A DNA stretch of 64,000 nucleotides, taken from assembly GCF_003610295.1 (NCBI RefSeq), contig NZ_RAPV01000001.1, positions 3,906,001-3,970,000 on the forward strand, given 5' to 3'. The DNA is from Paraburkholderia sp. BL23I1N1 (lineage in GTDB: Bacteria > Pseudomonadota > Gammaproteobacteria > Burkholderiales > Burkholderiaceae). Positions 25,015-34,513 of this stretch are shown piece by piece. How positions within the stretch are numbered: the stretch's first letter is position 1; every line of letters starts with the position of its first letter. The notes under the pieces were generated by a model. The model was not told the DNA's origin and did not search any database. It saw only the letters and a list, made by a program, of their open reading frames with translations. Position numbers and translations under genes: made by a program.

Positions 25015-25755
25015 TCAGACCTGGCCGATACCCCCATCGGCCATCAGATCCGCGCCCGTCACATATGAACTCTGGTCGGACGCCAGGAAGAGCGCCGCGC
25101 TGGCCATCTCTTCAGCCCGAGCGAGTCGGCCGAGCGGGACCATGCTCTGGTACATGTTCACCAGATGCTCGCGTGTCGCCGACTGAGCGTCGAGAATCGG
25201 GGTGTCGGTGACGCCAGGGCTTAGCAGATTGACGCGAATGCCGCGATCCTTGAATTCCGCAGCCCAGGTGCGCGCATAAGAACGCAAGGCCGCTTTGGTC
25301 GCCGCGTAAGCGGTGTGGCCAGGAATGCCCATGAGGTGCATGGCCGACGAGACCAGAACGATCGATCCACGCCCCGTCATCAGCGGCAGCAGCTTCTGCA
25401 CCAGGAAGACGGGCCCGCGGGCCATGAGGTTGAACGCCTTGTCGAAATGCTCGGGCGTGAGGGTGTCGATCGAAGCCTGCTCCGTAAATCCCGCGTTCGA
25501 CACGACGATGTCGACGACACCCTTTTCGTTCTTGACGGCCGCGGCGACACGGTCGAGGTCATCGAGGTTCGCGGCGTCAGCTCGGATAGCGGTGACGTTG
25601 CGGCCGATCAGTTCGGCGGCCTCGTCGAGCTGTGCCTGCCGACGGCCGAAGATAAAGACGTGAGCGCCTTCTGCGACGAACCGCTGGGCGATGGCTAAAC
25701 CGATACCGGTTGTTCCGCCGCTAATGACGGCAATCTTGCCTGTGAGAGTGGACAT
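25015..25755 (-). CDS. SDR-family oxidoreductase (3-oxoacyl reductase-like)
   Basis: This 246-residue SDR starts at the ATG at 25755. Motifs are SGGTTGIGLAIA, FGRRQAQL, SNAG in place of NNAG, the Ser in LVSSAMHL, YAATK, and a C-terminal SSYVTGADLMADGG typical of FabG-like enzymes. It is divergent from the LysR gene at 25878, separated by 122 bases, and is probably its target. Confidence 0.9.
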   Translation of the reverse strand: MSTLTGKIAVISGGTTGIGLAIAQRFVAEGAHVFIFGRRQAQLDEAAELIGRNVTAIRADAANLDDLDRVAAAVKNEKGVVDIVVSNAGFTEQASIDTLTPEHFDKAFNLMARGPVFLVQKLLPLMTGRGSIVLVSSAMHLMGIPGHTAYAATKAALRSYARTWAAEFKDRGIRVNLLSPGVTDTPILDAQSATREHLVNMYQSMVPLGRLARAEEMASAALFLASDQSSYVTGADLMADGGIGQV

Positions 25756-25877
25756 TGGGACCTTCTGCCTGTTCGTGAATGACAGGTAGAGGGTAATTGC
25801 GGTTGCCGACAATGATAATCCGCAGATTTCTCATAAGATCTATTCTTAAACAGAATGGGTCAAACGAGAGGAACGCA

Positions 25878-26768
25878 ATGGATCGGTTTCACGAACTAGA
25901 CGCCTTCATCGCCGTCGTTGAAGCGGGCGGATTTTCCGCGGCGGCGCGTAGAACCGGCGAGTCACAGTCCGCGATCAGTAAGGCCGTCGGCGCGCTGGAA
26001 AAACGCCTCGGCGTGGCGCTATTTAACCGAAGCACGCGCAGCGTGACCCTGACGGATCAGGGGCAGCGATACTACGATCGGACAAAGCCGCTTGTCGACG
26101 AGATGGATGAGGCCGACAGCGAACTGACAAGCAGCACGCTTAATGTCTCGGGTCTGATCAGGATCGCCGTAGCGTCTACTTTCGGCCGCCTTCATGTTCT
26201 TCCACTCATACCCGAGCTGTTGTCACTCAATCCCGGCCTTCAGGTCGATCTTGTTCTTTCGGACTTCGTACGAGATATGGTGGAGGATCGAATTGATCTG
26301 GCGATTCGGGTGGGCACCGTCAACGATCTTGACTCGGTCGTCAAGCGCGTGGCGAGCACGCCCCTGGTATGCGTCGGATCCCGTCGCTACTTCGAGCAAT
26401 ACGGAATACCCAGGACCCCCGCCGAACTCGTCGATCACAATTGCCTTTTGTATGGCGGCCTGACGGAGTCGGCGAATTGGCCGTTTGTCGGACCGGAGGG
26501 CCGATTCAGCGTGTCCGTTCGTGGAAATCTTTCGTCCAACAGTGTCGAAACGATCCGGACTGGTGTTCTGGCCGGCGTTGGAATTGGCCTGTTTGCCAAG
26601 GTCTCGCTTGCCGATGAACTCCGGCATCCGGACGTGATCACGATTCTCGACGAATTTATAAGCGACGCCAGAGACGTCAGCCTCGTCTGGCCAAAACGCC
26701 GGTTTGTACCGGCACGCGTGCGCCGCGCGACTGACTTTTTTGCCAAAGCCCTTCCACAACATATTTAG
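25878..26768 (+). CDS. LysR-family transcriptional regulator
   Basis: The protein is 296 residues from the ATG at 25878. The helix-turn-helix reads DAFIAVVEAGGFSAAARRTGESQSAISKAVGALE with LFNRSTRSVTLTDQG. The effector domain has GLIRIAVASTFGRLHVLP and a long C-terminal lobe. It is divergent from the FabG-like SDR and probably regulates it. Confidence 0.9.
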   Translation: MDRFHELDAFIAVVEAGGFSAAARRTGESQSAISKAVGALEKRLGVALFNRSTRSVTLTDQGQRYYDRTKPLVDEMDEADSELTSSTLNVSGLIRIAVASTFGRLHVLPLIPELLSLNPGLQVDLVLSDFVRDMVEDRIDLAIRVGTVNDLDSVVKRVASTPLVCVGSRRYFEQYGIPRTPAELVDHNCLLYGGLTESANWPFVGPEGRFSVSVRGNLSSNSVETIRTGVLAGVGIGLFAKVSLADELRHPDVITILDEFISDARDVSLVWPKRRFVPARVRRATDFFAKALPQHI

Positions 26769-26873
26769 GTAAACGGAATCAATCGGCGCACCGAGCGATA
26801 TCTTTAACCGATTTAGGCAGTGGCAACGGCCGTTTCTTGAGCTTCGCTTACAGCATGGTATTCGCGAGTGGTC

Positions 26874-27782
26874 TCACCGTGCCCGTAAGCGCTTCAACAA
26901 CGCCGCCAACACAGGAGAAACCTGCTTGCGCGACGGGTAGTAGAGGAAGAAGCCGGCGAAGGGAGGGCACCAGTCCTCCAATACCCGGGCGAGACGCCCC
27001 GTTCCGATATGGGGCGCCGCCTCATGCTCCAACACATACGCGACGCCGAGACCATCGATCGCGGCGCCAATCATCAGATCCGGCTCATTGAATGTCAGCG
27101 GCCCCGACAGCGCCATCTTCAATTTTCGACCGTCGCTTTCAAATTCCCATGAATAAAGGCTGCCTGCCGTTTCCATCCGGTAATTGATGCAACGGTGATG
27201 CTGAAGATCGTCCGGCGTACTGGGAGCGCTATGTCGCGACAAATATTCCGGCGAGGCGACCACGGCCATTCTGAGGGCCGGCCCGACCGGCAACGCCACC
27301 ATATCCTGTTCGAGCTTCTCGCCGAGCCGGACGCCGGCGTCGAAACGCCCGGAAACAAGATCCCTGAACGCATAGTCGATGATGACTTCGACGGTTGCGT
27401 CCGGATAGGTGGTGCAGAAGTCGGTCAGCACCGGACGGATAACCGCCTCATATCCTTGTCGTGTGGCGGTGATGCGCAGGGTGCCTGAAATGCGATCGCG
27501 GATTCGACTGAGGTCGCCCAGGGCGCCGTCGATCGCATCCAATGCCGGTTCGAGCGTCAACAGGAGCGCTTGCCCTTCAGCGGTGGGCGCAACGCTGCGG
27601 CTTGTTCGTCGAAGTAGTGGATAGCCGAGGCGACTTTCCAGTCGCTTGATCGTATAGCTCAGCATCGAATTGGATACGTTCAATTCGGCGGCGGCGCGGG
27701 AAAAGCTGCGCATGCGCGCGACGGCGGCGAAGGCCGAGAGGTCATCCAGAACTCCACGCGAGATCGTTTTATCTGATTGCAT
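26874..27782 (-). CDS. LysR-family transcriptional regulator
   Basis: This 302-residue protein has helix-turn-helix AAVARMRSFSRAAAELNVSNSMLSYTIKRLE and LLRRTSRSVAPTAEG. The effector domain has GTLRITATRQGYEAVI and PEYLSRHSAPSTPDDLQHHRCINYR, similar in style to the LysR at 20077. It is divergent from the SDR at 27895 with a dyad in between. Confidence 0.9.
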   Translation of the reverse strand: MQSDKTISRGVLDDLSAFAAVARMRSFSRAAAELNVSNSMLSYTIKRLESRLGYPLLRRTSRSVAPTAEGQALLLTLEPALDAIDGALGDLSRIRDRISGTLRITATRQGYEAVIRPVLTDFCTTYPDATVEVIIDYAFRDLVSGRFDAGVRLGEKLEQDMVALPVGPALRMAVVASPEYLSRHSAPSTPDDLQHHRCINYRMETAGSLYSWEFESDGRKLKMALSGPLTFNEPDLMIGAAIDGLGVAYVLEHEAAPHIGTGRLARVLEDWCPPFAGFFLYYPSRKQVSPVLAALLKRLRAR

Positions 27783-27785
27783 GAC

Positions 27786-27815
27786 TCATACGAATTATCC
27801 ATGATGATTGTATGA
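27786..27815. promoter_or_regulatory. Dyad between LysR and SDR genes
   Basis: TCATAC (27786-27791) and GTATGA (27810-27815) form a perfect 6-base inverted repeat with an 18-base centre. It lies immediately before the LysR start and about 80 bases before the SDR start, which suits a LysR binding site. Confidence 0.45.
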
Positions 27816-27894
27816 ATCCTCGCATCTATCCTTTCTGGAGGCAAGACACCGGGCCGAAGGCGGTGTCGATAATCTGGAATGAAACGGAGGAAGG

Positions 27895-28743
27895 ATGATT
27901 GACGATAACTCTGTATGGCTGATTACCGGAAGCTCTTCCGGTCTGGGTCGAGCGCTTGCCGAAAAGGTGCTTGAACATGGCTATCGCGCCGTTGTCACAG
28001 CTCGCAAGCCCGACGCGGTACGCGACCTTGTTGAGCATTACGGCGACCGGGCAATCGCCGTCGGCCTCGACGTTACCCAGTCCGGGCAGATTCGCGCTGC
28101 GGTGAAGGCCGCGTATGAAAGCTTCGGTCAGATCGACGTACTCGTGAACAATGCCGGCTATGGCTATATCGGGGCCATCGAAGAGGGCGAGGACGCCGAG
28201 ATTCGCGCGCAATTCGATACCAACGTCCATGGGGTCATCGCGTTAATGCAGGCAGTGCTACCGGGGATGCGACGCCGTGGTAAAGGGCATATTGTCAACG
28301 TGAGCTCGATCGGCGGACTCACCACGTTTCCGAACGTCGGCTATTACCATGCGAGCAAGTATGCCCTTGAAGGGCTTTCCGAGACCCTCGCGAACGAGAT
28401 GGCGCCGTTCGGCATCGGCGTGACGGTAGTTGAACCCGGCGCGTTCAGGACTGATTTTCGCGGCCGTTCCATGCGGCAGTCGAACATTCGCATTCCTGAC
28501 TTTGCCGAGACATTGGGCAAACAACGCGATGCCCTGCTCGCCTCGCACGGAAAGCAGCACAACGATCCGGCGAAGGGCGCGCTTGCAATCATTGAAGCAT
28601 CAAAGGCGAAGCAGCCACCCATGCATCTGCTGCTGGGCGCTGATGCGCTCGAGCTTGCGCGCAAACAACTTGCTGCCATGGCCAGGGATTTTGACGAGTG
28701 GGAGATGCTGACACGCAGTACCGCATTTGACGAAACGGTGTAG
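27895..28743 (+). CDS. SDR-family oxidoreductase (long NADP-dependent type)
   Basis: This 282-residue protein has a strong GGAGG ribosome site. Motifs are TGSSSGLGRALA, TARKPDAV, NNAGYGYIGAIEEGE, NVSSIGGL, YHASKYALEG, and the EPGAFRTDFRGRS loop. The extended C-terminus with PMHLLLGADALE marks the subgroup also seen at 62470-63303. It is divergent from the LysR at 26874 and is probably controlled by it. Confidence 0.9.
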   Translation: MIDDNSVWLITGSSSGLGRALAEKVLEHGYRAVVTARKPDAVRDLVEHYGDRAIAVGLDVTQSGQIRAAVKAAYESFGQIDVLVNNAGYGYIGAIEEGEDAEIRAQFDTNVHGVIALMQAVLPGMRRRGKGHIVNVSSIGGLTTFPNVGYYHASKYALEGLSETLANEMAPFGIGVTVVEPGAFRTDFRGRSMRQSNIRIPDFAETLGKQRDALLASHGKQHNDPAKGALAIIEASKAKQPPMHLLLGADALELARKQLAAMARDFDEWEMLTRSTAFDETV

Positions 28744-28942
28744 CTGCCCATCGGGGATCGCGTAGGCGCACGGTTTTTCGCTCAGAAGTGGCCGTCAGTT
28801 GCTTCGCTCGCCTTGCTTGGAGAGGGGACACCTTCCCCGGTTTTGAACAGGACTGAAGACGCCGGGTGCACGGACTCAAGCCGAGACGAGCAGCGCTATA
28901 CTTTGCCGACGTCCGCCAACATGTCTCATCGCTCCCCGTTCA

Positions 28943-29758
28943 ATGACCGAGAATGTCCAGTTCCAGCAAGTGTCCGAGATACCCGGCCTGGTGCTGAGTA
29001 CCGCGCGCTTCGCGGATTTCGGTTTCGACCGCCATTTCCACCTTGATTTACACGTCGGGTTGATGACGGACGGGGTTCAGCGCCAGAGGGTCAACGGAAA
29101 GACGGTACTGCACGGACCCGGGTCCATCGTACTGATGCCGCCGGGCGAGATTCACGATGGAATCACGCCGGATGGCAGCCAATCCACGCTCAAGACATTT
29201 CGCCTTTCGCAGGATCTCGTCGCAAGCGTGGCGGAGGAGATCAGCGGCTTTCATCGCGAGCCCGAATTCGCAGGCGCCTTGCTGGAAGACCCGTTGCTCG
29301 CCGGCCGTCTTCTGCGCCTGCACGATGCGATGCGGCGTAGCAACGCCGCGAGCAGTCTTGAGATGCAGACGGAATGGCTCACGTTGCTGGAATGCCTGTT
29401 GAGCCAATCGCGCGCGGTCGTGCCTGAAACGGTCCAAGGCTCGCTTTCGCGCATTCAATGGAAACGCGTCAGAGACTACTGCTTCGACCATCTCGGCGAC
29501 AAGATCACGCTGGACGAACTGGCCGGGTTGTGCGCACTCAACAGGTTCCAGTTCCTCAAACAGTTCAAGCAAAGCGTCGGGATGACGCCCCACGCATGGC
29601 TGCTCCGTCTTCGTCTCGAGCGGGCTTGTGCGCTGTTGTCGCGAAGCGCGCAGGCGATCGCAATGGTCGCTCAGGAAGTCGGGTTCTACGATCAAAGCCA
29701 CTTCAACCGCGCTTTCCGGCAGGCATATGGCGTCGCGCCGTCGTGCTACAGGGCGTAA
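28943..29758 (+). CDS. AraC-family transcriptional regulator
   Basis: This 271-residue protein has an N-terminal cupin-like ligand domain (FDRHFHLDLHVGLMTDG, GPGSIVLMPPGEIHDG) and a C-terminal double helix-turn-helix (ITLDELAGLCALNRFQFLKQF, AIAMVAQEVGFYDQSHFNRAF, YGVAPSCYR). It is of the AraC_binding type that often responds to amino acids or sugars. The next gene on the same strand, 153 bases away, is threonine aldolase; a regulatory link is possible but not shown. Confidence 0.9.
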   Translation: MTENVQFQQVSEIPGLVLSTARFADFGFDRHFHLDLHVGLMTDGVQRQRVNGKTVLHGPGSIVLMPPGEIHDGITPDGSQSTLKTFRLSQDLVASVAEEISGFHREPEFAGALLEDPLLAGRLLRLHDAMRRSNAASSLEMQTEWLTLLECLLSQSRAVVPETVQGSLSRIQWKRVRDYCFDHLGDKITLDELAGLCALNRFQFLKQFKQSVGMTPHAWLLRLRLERACALLSRSAQAIAMVAQEVGFYDQSHFNRAFRQAYGVAPSCYRA

Positions 29759-29910
29759 GCGACGCAGTTAGCGGCAGAGCACCAGCTTCAGCGCCACCTC
29801 GCGCCGTGGCTTGACGACTGATCAATTTTTTACAAGTGCGACGATCTCACTCGACGTAGGATGCGCCGATTCGGGGGAATGTCTCCACCCGCCGAGTTGA
29901 GGATACGAAA

Positions 29911-30987
29911 GTGAACAATAGTGATCGGTCATACGGTGCCAGGGCGCCGGCTTTGGGTTTTACGAGCGATAACATTGCCGGCGCGTCGCCAGAGATCGTT
30001 GAAGCCATGGTGGCGAGCAGCGTCGGGCAAGCGAGCCCGTACGGAGCAGATGACCTTACTGCCCGTGTGGAACTCAAACTGAACGAAATCTTCGAGCGCG
30101 AAGTCGACGTGTTTCTCGTGCCGACAGGCACCGCCGCCAACGCCTTGTGCCTGAGCGCAATGACGCCGCATTGGGGCAACATCTTTTGCCATCCGGCGAG
30201 CCATATCAACAACGACGAATGCGGCGCCCCCGCGTTCTACACGAATGGCGCGAAGCTGGTCGCCGTGGATGGGCCGTCTGCCAAGATCGATCCCGCAAGT
30301 CTTCGCAGCGCGGCTCGCGTGAAGGTGGGCGACGTCCATTCGACACAGCCGTCGTGCGCGAGCATCACGCAGGCGACGGAAGAAGGGGGCGTGTACACAC
30401 TGGACGAGATCGAAACGATCGGGGATATCTGCAAGGCGTCCTCCATCAAACTTCATATGGATGGCTCACGATTCGCCAACGCGCTGGTGTCTCTGGGCTG
30501 TTCACCTGCCGAGATGACATGGAAGGCCGGGGTCCACGCCTTGTCGTTCGGCGCGACCAAGAATGGTGCGTTCGCAGCGGAAGCGATCGTGCTGTTCGAT
30601 GCATCCCTCGCACCCGAGATGGGCTACCGCCGCAAGCGTGCGGGCCATCTGTTCTCGAAGATGCGCTTTCTTTCGGCTCAGATCGACGCGTACTTGACCG
30701 ACGATCTCTGGTTGCGCAACGCACGCCAGGCCAATGACACCGCGCAGCGCTTGACCCAGGGACTCGCGGGGTTGAACGGCGTCGAAGTACTCGGCGCGAC
30801 TCGGGCCAACATCGTCTTTTGTCGATTGCCTTCTGCGGTAATCGAATCACTACATCAGGCGGGATCCAAGTTTTATCACGATCGTTGGGACGCAAACGTC
30901 GTGCGCTTCGTGACCGCGTTCTCTACTACGTTTGAGGATGTCGACAACCTGCTGGCGCATGTGACGCGTGCCGTTGTTGCCCGCTAA
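29911..30987 (+). CDS. ltaE: Low-specificity threonine aldolase-type PLP enzyme
   Basis: The protein is 358 residues from a GTG start, with a modest upstream ribosome site. It is a fold-type I PLP enzyme: [57 protein letters not shown], and [16 protein letters not shown] with the PLP Lys at residue 217. The product should cleave L-threonine or other beta-hydroxy-amino acids to glycine and an aldehyde. The adjacent SDR and AraC genes may act on such aldehydes; this is an inference. Confidence 0.88.
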   Translation: MNNSDRSYGARAPALGFTSDNIAGASPEIVEAMVASSVGQASPYGADDLTARVELKLNEIFEREVDVFLVPTGTAANALCLSAMTPHWGNIFCHPASHINNDECGAPAFYTNGAKLVAVDGPSAKIDPASLRSAARVKVGDVHSTQPSCASITQATEEGGVYTLDEIETIGDICKASSIKLHMDGSRFANALVSLGCSPAEMTWKAGVHALSFGATKNGAFAAEAIVLFDASLAPEMGYRRKRAGHLFSKMRFLSAQIDAYLTDDLWLRNARQANDTAQRLTQGLAGLNGVEVLGATRANIVFCRLPSAVIESLHQAGSKFYHDRWDANVVRFVTAFSTTFEDVDNLLAHVTRAVVAR

Positions 30988-31046
30988 CCGGACGGTCGAT
31001 AACAACCGTCATTCATGCGTGGCCTTGAGCCGTTGGCTCCCTGGCC

Positions 31047-31961
31047 TTAGCGTTCGTCGGCCGCCTGTTCCTCGCGCGCATATTGCGTAGGCGGCCGGCC
31101 GACATGCCGTGTGAAGGCGACGCTGAAGGTGCTGGCGGAGCTGTAGCCGACGCGCTGCGCAATCTCGGCGACACGGCCTTCGTTTCGCCGCAGCAGGTCC
31201 TTCGCGAGTGCCATGCGCCAGGTCAGCAGATATTCCATCGGCGCAACGCCGACCGCGCGGCTGAAGCGCTCGAAAAAGGTCGAGCGCGAGAGCGCGGCTT
31301 CCTTGGCGAGTTCAGCAACCGTCCACGTGCGCGTCGGGTGTTCGTGCATCCCGCGGATCGCGGCCGCGAGGCGGATGTCGGCGAGCCCGCGCACCAGGCC
31401 CGGCGACGCGTTCGTTTCTGCCGTGGACCGCAACGCCTCGATGAGCAGGACTTCCAGCAGTCGCGAGAGCACGACCTCGCGCGCGGGGCGCTGCTCGCGC
31501 GACTCCTCTCGCACCAGTTGCACGAGCGTGGCCAGCCGCTGTTCACCGCGGACATGCACGAGTTGCGGCAGCAGCGAAACCAGCAAGGACGCATCCGGTG
31601 ATGCGAAGCTGCAGTGGCCCGCCATCATCCGCGAGTCGATCGGCTTGCCCGGAGCGCCGATTCTGAATTCACCATTGCCCAGCGCAACGGGCGCCAGCGT
31701 CTCGACGCCCGGCGGTGGCGTTTCGAGGCTGGACATCGCGACGCCGTAAGCCGCCGGAATCAGGACGAAGTCACCCGACAGGAGCTCGATGGGCTCGTGT
31801 CCGTCGATCGCGATTCGGCACCCACCTTCGAGGATCACGCAATAGAACGGCTGGCCGGCATCCGAGCGGCTAATGCGCCAGGGACTGGCGCAAAGGACGA
31901 GTTTGGAGAACCGGGCGCCCGGCTGTAGCAGCGTCACGACTTCGGCTAATGGATCGATCAT
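31047..31961 (-). CDS. AraC-family transcriptional regulator (cupin_6 type)
   Basis: This 304-residue protein has an N-terminal cupin (GQPFYCVILEGGCRIAIDG, GDFVLIPAAYGVAMSS) and a C-terminal double helix-turn-helix (WTVAELAKEAALSRSTFFERF, GRVAEIAQRVGYSSASTFSVAF, GRPPTQYAREE). It matches the subgroup of AraC regulators that usually sit divergent from an SDR gene; here the SDR at 32063 lies 101 bases away on the other strand. Confidence 0.9.
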   Translation of the reverse strand: MIDPLAEVVTLLQPGARFSKLVLCASPWRISRSDAGQPFYCVILEGGCRIAIDGHEPIELLSGDFVLIPAAYGVAMSSLETPPPGVETLAPVALGNGEFRIGAPGKPIDSRMMAGHCSFASPDASLLVSLLPQLVHVRGEQRLATLVQLVREESREQRPAREVVLSRLLEVLLIEALRSTAETNASPGLVRGLADIRLAAAIRGMHEHPTRTWTVAELAKEAALSRSTFFERFSRAVGVAPMEYLLTWRMALAKDLLRRNEGRVAEIAQRVGYSSASTFSVAFTRHVGRPPTQYAREEQAADER

Positions 31962-32062
31962 CGCCGGACTCCTGCAAATGAAATTCGGATGATTGATTGT
32001 AGCAAGTACGGTCTCAGGGATCTATCGTATGGACACACCCAACCCACACCACAGGATTTCCC

Positions 32063-32812
32063 ATGAAAACCGTGCTGATCACCGGTTGCTCCTCCGGATT
32101 CGGCCTTGAGACCGCGCGCTACTTTTTGGCTCGCGACTGGCAGGTCATCGCCACGATGCGTACACCGCGCGCCGACGTGCTGCCGCCTTCAGAGCGCCTG
32201 CGCGTGCTGGCGCTTGATGTCACCAACCCGGAGAGCATTCGCCAGGCTGTCGAGGTCGCAGGCCCGATCGACGTCCTCGTCAACAACGCGGGCTTCGGCG
32301 CGGCTGCCCCTGCCGAACTCGTCCCGATCGCGACGGTGCGCGATGTCTTCGAGACCAACACCATTGGCACGATCGCAGTGACGCAAGCGGTGCTGCCCCA
32401 GTTTCGGCAGCGCAGGGCCGGCGTCGTCGTGAACGTCACGTCGAGCGTGACGCTGAAGGCACTGCCGCTGATCGCCGCGTACCGCGCGAGCAAGGCGGCG
32501 GTGAACGCATTCACCGAGTCGATGGCGCTGGAACTCGAGCAGTTCGGCGTGCGGGTGCGTCTGGTGCTGCCGGGCCGTGCGCCTGATACGCGTTTCGGAG
32601 AGAACGCGCGCGCCCATATTCACGGCTTCGACCACGAGGCGTATGCCGATCTCGTCAAGAGCGTTGTTGCGATGATGGGGGATACGTCTGCCCCGATCAC
32701 GCGGGCACAGGATGTCGCCGAAGCCGTGTGGCGCGCGGCAACCGATCCGTCATCCCCGATGCGCATCCCGGCCGGCGCCGACGCCGAAGCATGGGCGGCC
32801 GAGGTTAGCTGA
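32063..32812 (+). CDS. SDR-family oxidoreductase
   Basis: This 249-residue protein has TGCSSGFGLETA, a short MRTPRAD segment with a basic residue after strand two, NNAGFGAAAP, NVTSSVTLKA (Ser) and YRASK (Tyr/Lys). The catalytic set is complete. It is probably the target of the divergent AraC regulator. The next SDR gene follows 62 bases downstream on the same strand, so the two may be co-transcribed. Confidence 0.9.
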   Translation: MKTVLITGCSSGFGLETARYFLARDWQVIATMRTPRADVLPPSERLRVLALDVTNPESIRQAVEVAGPIDVLVNNAGFGAAAPAELVPIATVRDVFETNTIGTIAVTQAVLPQFRQRRAGVVVNVTSSVTLKALPLIAAYRASKAAVNAFTESMALELEQFGVRVRLVLPGRAPDTRFGENARAHIHGFDHEAYADLVKSVVAMMGDTSAPITRAQDVAEAVWRAATDPSSPMRIPAGADAEAWAAEVS

Positions 32813-32874
32813 CCCGGCGGCGCCACCACCCTGAACTTCTGCGCGCTACTTCGCAATACGACAAGGAGCTTGCC

Positions 32875-33633
32875 ATGCAAGACAAACCCATTGCCCTGGT
32901 TACCGGGGCCAATCAAGGAATCGGTCTTCAGATCGCGAAGGATCTCGCGGCACACGGTTTCACTGTGCTGGTCGGGGCGCGCAATCTCGAACGCGGAGAG
33001 GCAGCGGCCAGGGAGGTAGGGCCGAACGCCCATGCGCTCCAGCTCGACGTGACGGATCAGGCTTCGATCAAAGCTGCGGCGGGGCGCGTTAGTAACGAGT
33101 TTGGCCGCCTCGACGTGCTCATGCAGAACGCAGCCATTTCGAATACGAAAAAGCGGCCCGGGCAGTCCGTCGAGGAGTACGCGAAGACGACCCGCGCGAG
33201 CAACGTGTCTCTCGAAGAAATGCGCGCGGTGTGGGACACCAACGTGTTCGGCGTTCTCGCCGTTTACCAGGCGATGCTGCCAATCCTGCGCGAGACGCCG
33301 GGTGCCCGCATCGTCATCGTGTCGAGCGGTGTTGGGTCCCTAACGATGAACTCGGACCCCGCCTTTGCCTACCGCGGGATCTTTGGCCCGGTCTACCCAG
33401 CGTCCAAGACGGCGCTCAACGCTTTGATGGTCGCCATGGCGATCGAACTGGAGCCGGAGGGGATCAAGGTCAACGCCGTCTCCCCGGGCTTCACCAGGAC
33501 GAACCTCAATGGATATGCGGGCACGCAGACCGTCGAGGAGGGCGCTCGCGAAGCGGTGCGCGTTGCGCTGCTGGGCCCGGACGGCCCCACAGGAACGTTC
33601 ACGCGCTGGGAAAACGAAACGATCCCGTGGTGA
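32875..33633 (+). CDS. SDR-family oxidoreductase (carbonyl reductase-like)
   Basis: This 252-residue protein has an AAGGAG ribosome site. Motifs are TGANQGIGLQIA and GARNLERG, then MQNAAIS in place of NNAG, VSSGVGSL (Ser), YPASKTAL and SPGFTRTNLNGYAGTQT. The pattern matches the plant-type carbonyl reductase/CBR1-like subgroup often found in bacterial accessory regions. It is probably co-transcribed with the preceding SDR gene. A short GTGATCGTG triplet repeat lies just after the stop. Confidence 0.9.
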   Translation: MQDKPIALVTGANQGIGLQIAKDLAAHGFTVLVGARNLERGEAAAREVGPNAHALQLDVTDQASIKAAAGRVSNEFGRLDVLMQNAAISNTKKRPGQSVEEYAKTTRASNVSLEEMRAVWDTNVFGVLAVYQAMLPILRETPGARIVIVSSGVGSLTMNSDPAFAYRGIFGPVYPASKTALNALMVAMAIELEPEGIKVNAVSPGFTRTNLNGYAGTQTVEEGAREAVRVALLGPDGPTGTFTRWENETIPW

Positions 33634-33735
33634 TCGTGGTGATCGTGGTGATGCAGTCTCGAACGCGTGATCGAAGGGATCGAAGGATTGGGCCCGGACT
33701 CACGCTATGACAGTGGGCCGGGTTGCTTGCGGCAT

Positions 33736-34503
33736 TTACTGCACCACGCAATCTACGTCATGGGACGTCGAGCTGGAATTCTGCGACGCCGGCGCATTCT
33801 TACTGATCGACAGCGGCATCGTTACCGGCACGCCCTGTGTCGGCGGTATCACTATTGGCGGTGCATTCAAGTTGGCTACATAGCCGAAATCACCGGACTG
33901 AAATACGTGTTGGCCGGCCGGATTGCTGAGCACGACGGCGCCCTGCGACACGTCGACATACAGACCATTCTGCGGCGTTCTCCCGCTCGTGGTCGGTACG
34001 CCGCCGCAATCGTTCTGGCAGAACAGCGCACCGAAGTTGGTGCCGCGTACGCCGATGGTGCCCGTTGGCGTCTCAAAGCTGACGGCATCATGGTTGCGCT
34101 TTCCGATCAGGCCGGTTACGGAGCGCAGGCCGCCGGCGACCAGCCGGATGGCGACATTGTCCTTCTCCGGGTGATCCACGTCGTACACGTAACTTTTAAC
34201 AACGACCTGCGAAGACGGGCGCACTACCATCTCGCCGTTATCGACAAATTTCACCCGGGTGTACGTGTTCGCTTCGGTAACCAACGTGTCGCCCTGCAAT
34301 ATCGATGAGTTGATCGCCAGCACCGCAGCGCCGCCGTCGGCATGTTTCACTGTCAGCACGCCGGACAGGTGCGTCACCGTGCCCACAGCCTGCGCGTAGG
34401 CGCTGCTGCCGCAGCCCAACATGACCAGCAGAAAGAGGAGTTGCCGCGCGAGCCGGAACATCGTGCGGTCATGCCAATGGGGTGTGTTGGTGACTCGTTT
34501 CAT
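33736..34503 (-). CDS. FecR-domain protein of the two-partner secretion locus
   Basis: This 255-residue protein has a signal peptide (LLFLLVMLGCGSSAYAQ) and one FecR domain: VGTVTHLSGVLTVK, LQGDTLVTEANTYTRVKF, and FETPTGTIGVRGTNFGA. A pair of Cys follows (FCQNDC), and the Ser/Pro-rich C-terminal part ends in DCVVQ. It starts 10 bases after the TpsA stop, so it is the last gene of the TpsB-TpsA-FecR operon. A role in anchoring or sensing of the secreted exoprotein is plausible but untested. It shares its TPTxTxGVRGTxF core with the FecR at 2053. Confidence 0.87.
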   Translation of the reverse strand: MKRVTNTPHWHDRTMFRLARQLLFLLVMLGCGSSAYAQAVGTVTHLSGVLTVKHADGGAAVLAINSSILQGDTLVTEANTYTRVKFVDNGEMVVRPSSQVVVKSYVYDVDHPEKDNVAIRLVAGGLRSVTGLIGKRNHDAVSFETPTGTIGVRGTNFGALFCQNDCGGVPTTSGRTPQNGLYVDVSQGAVVLSNPAGQHVFQSGDFGYVANLNAPPIVIPPTQGVPVTMPLSISKNAPASQNSSSTSHDVDCVVQ

Positions 34504-34513
34504 GGTCGAGATA

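Noticed and set aside
33634..33660. Short GTGATCGTG repeat after the SDR stop
   Set aside because: Only about three imperfect units; no feature attached.
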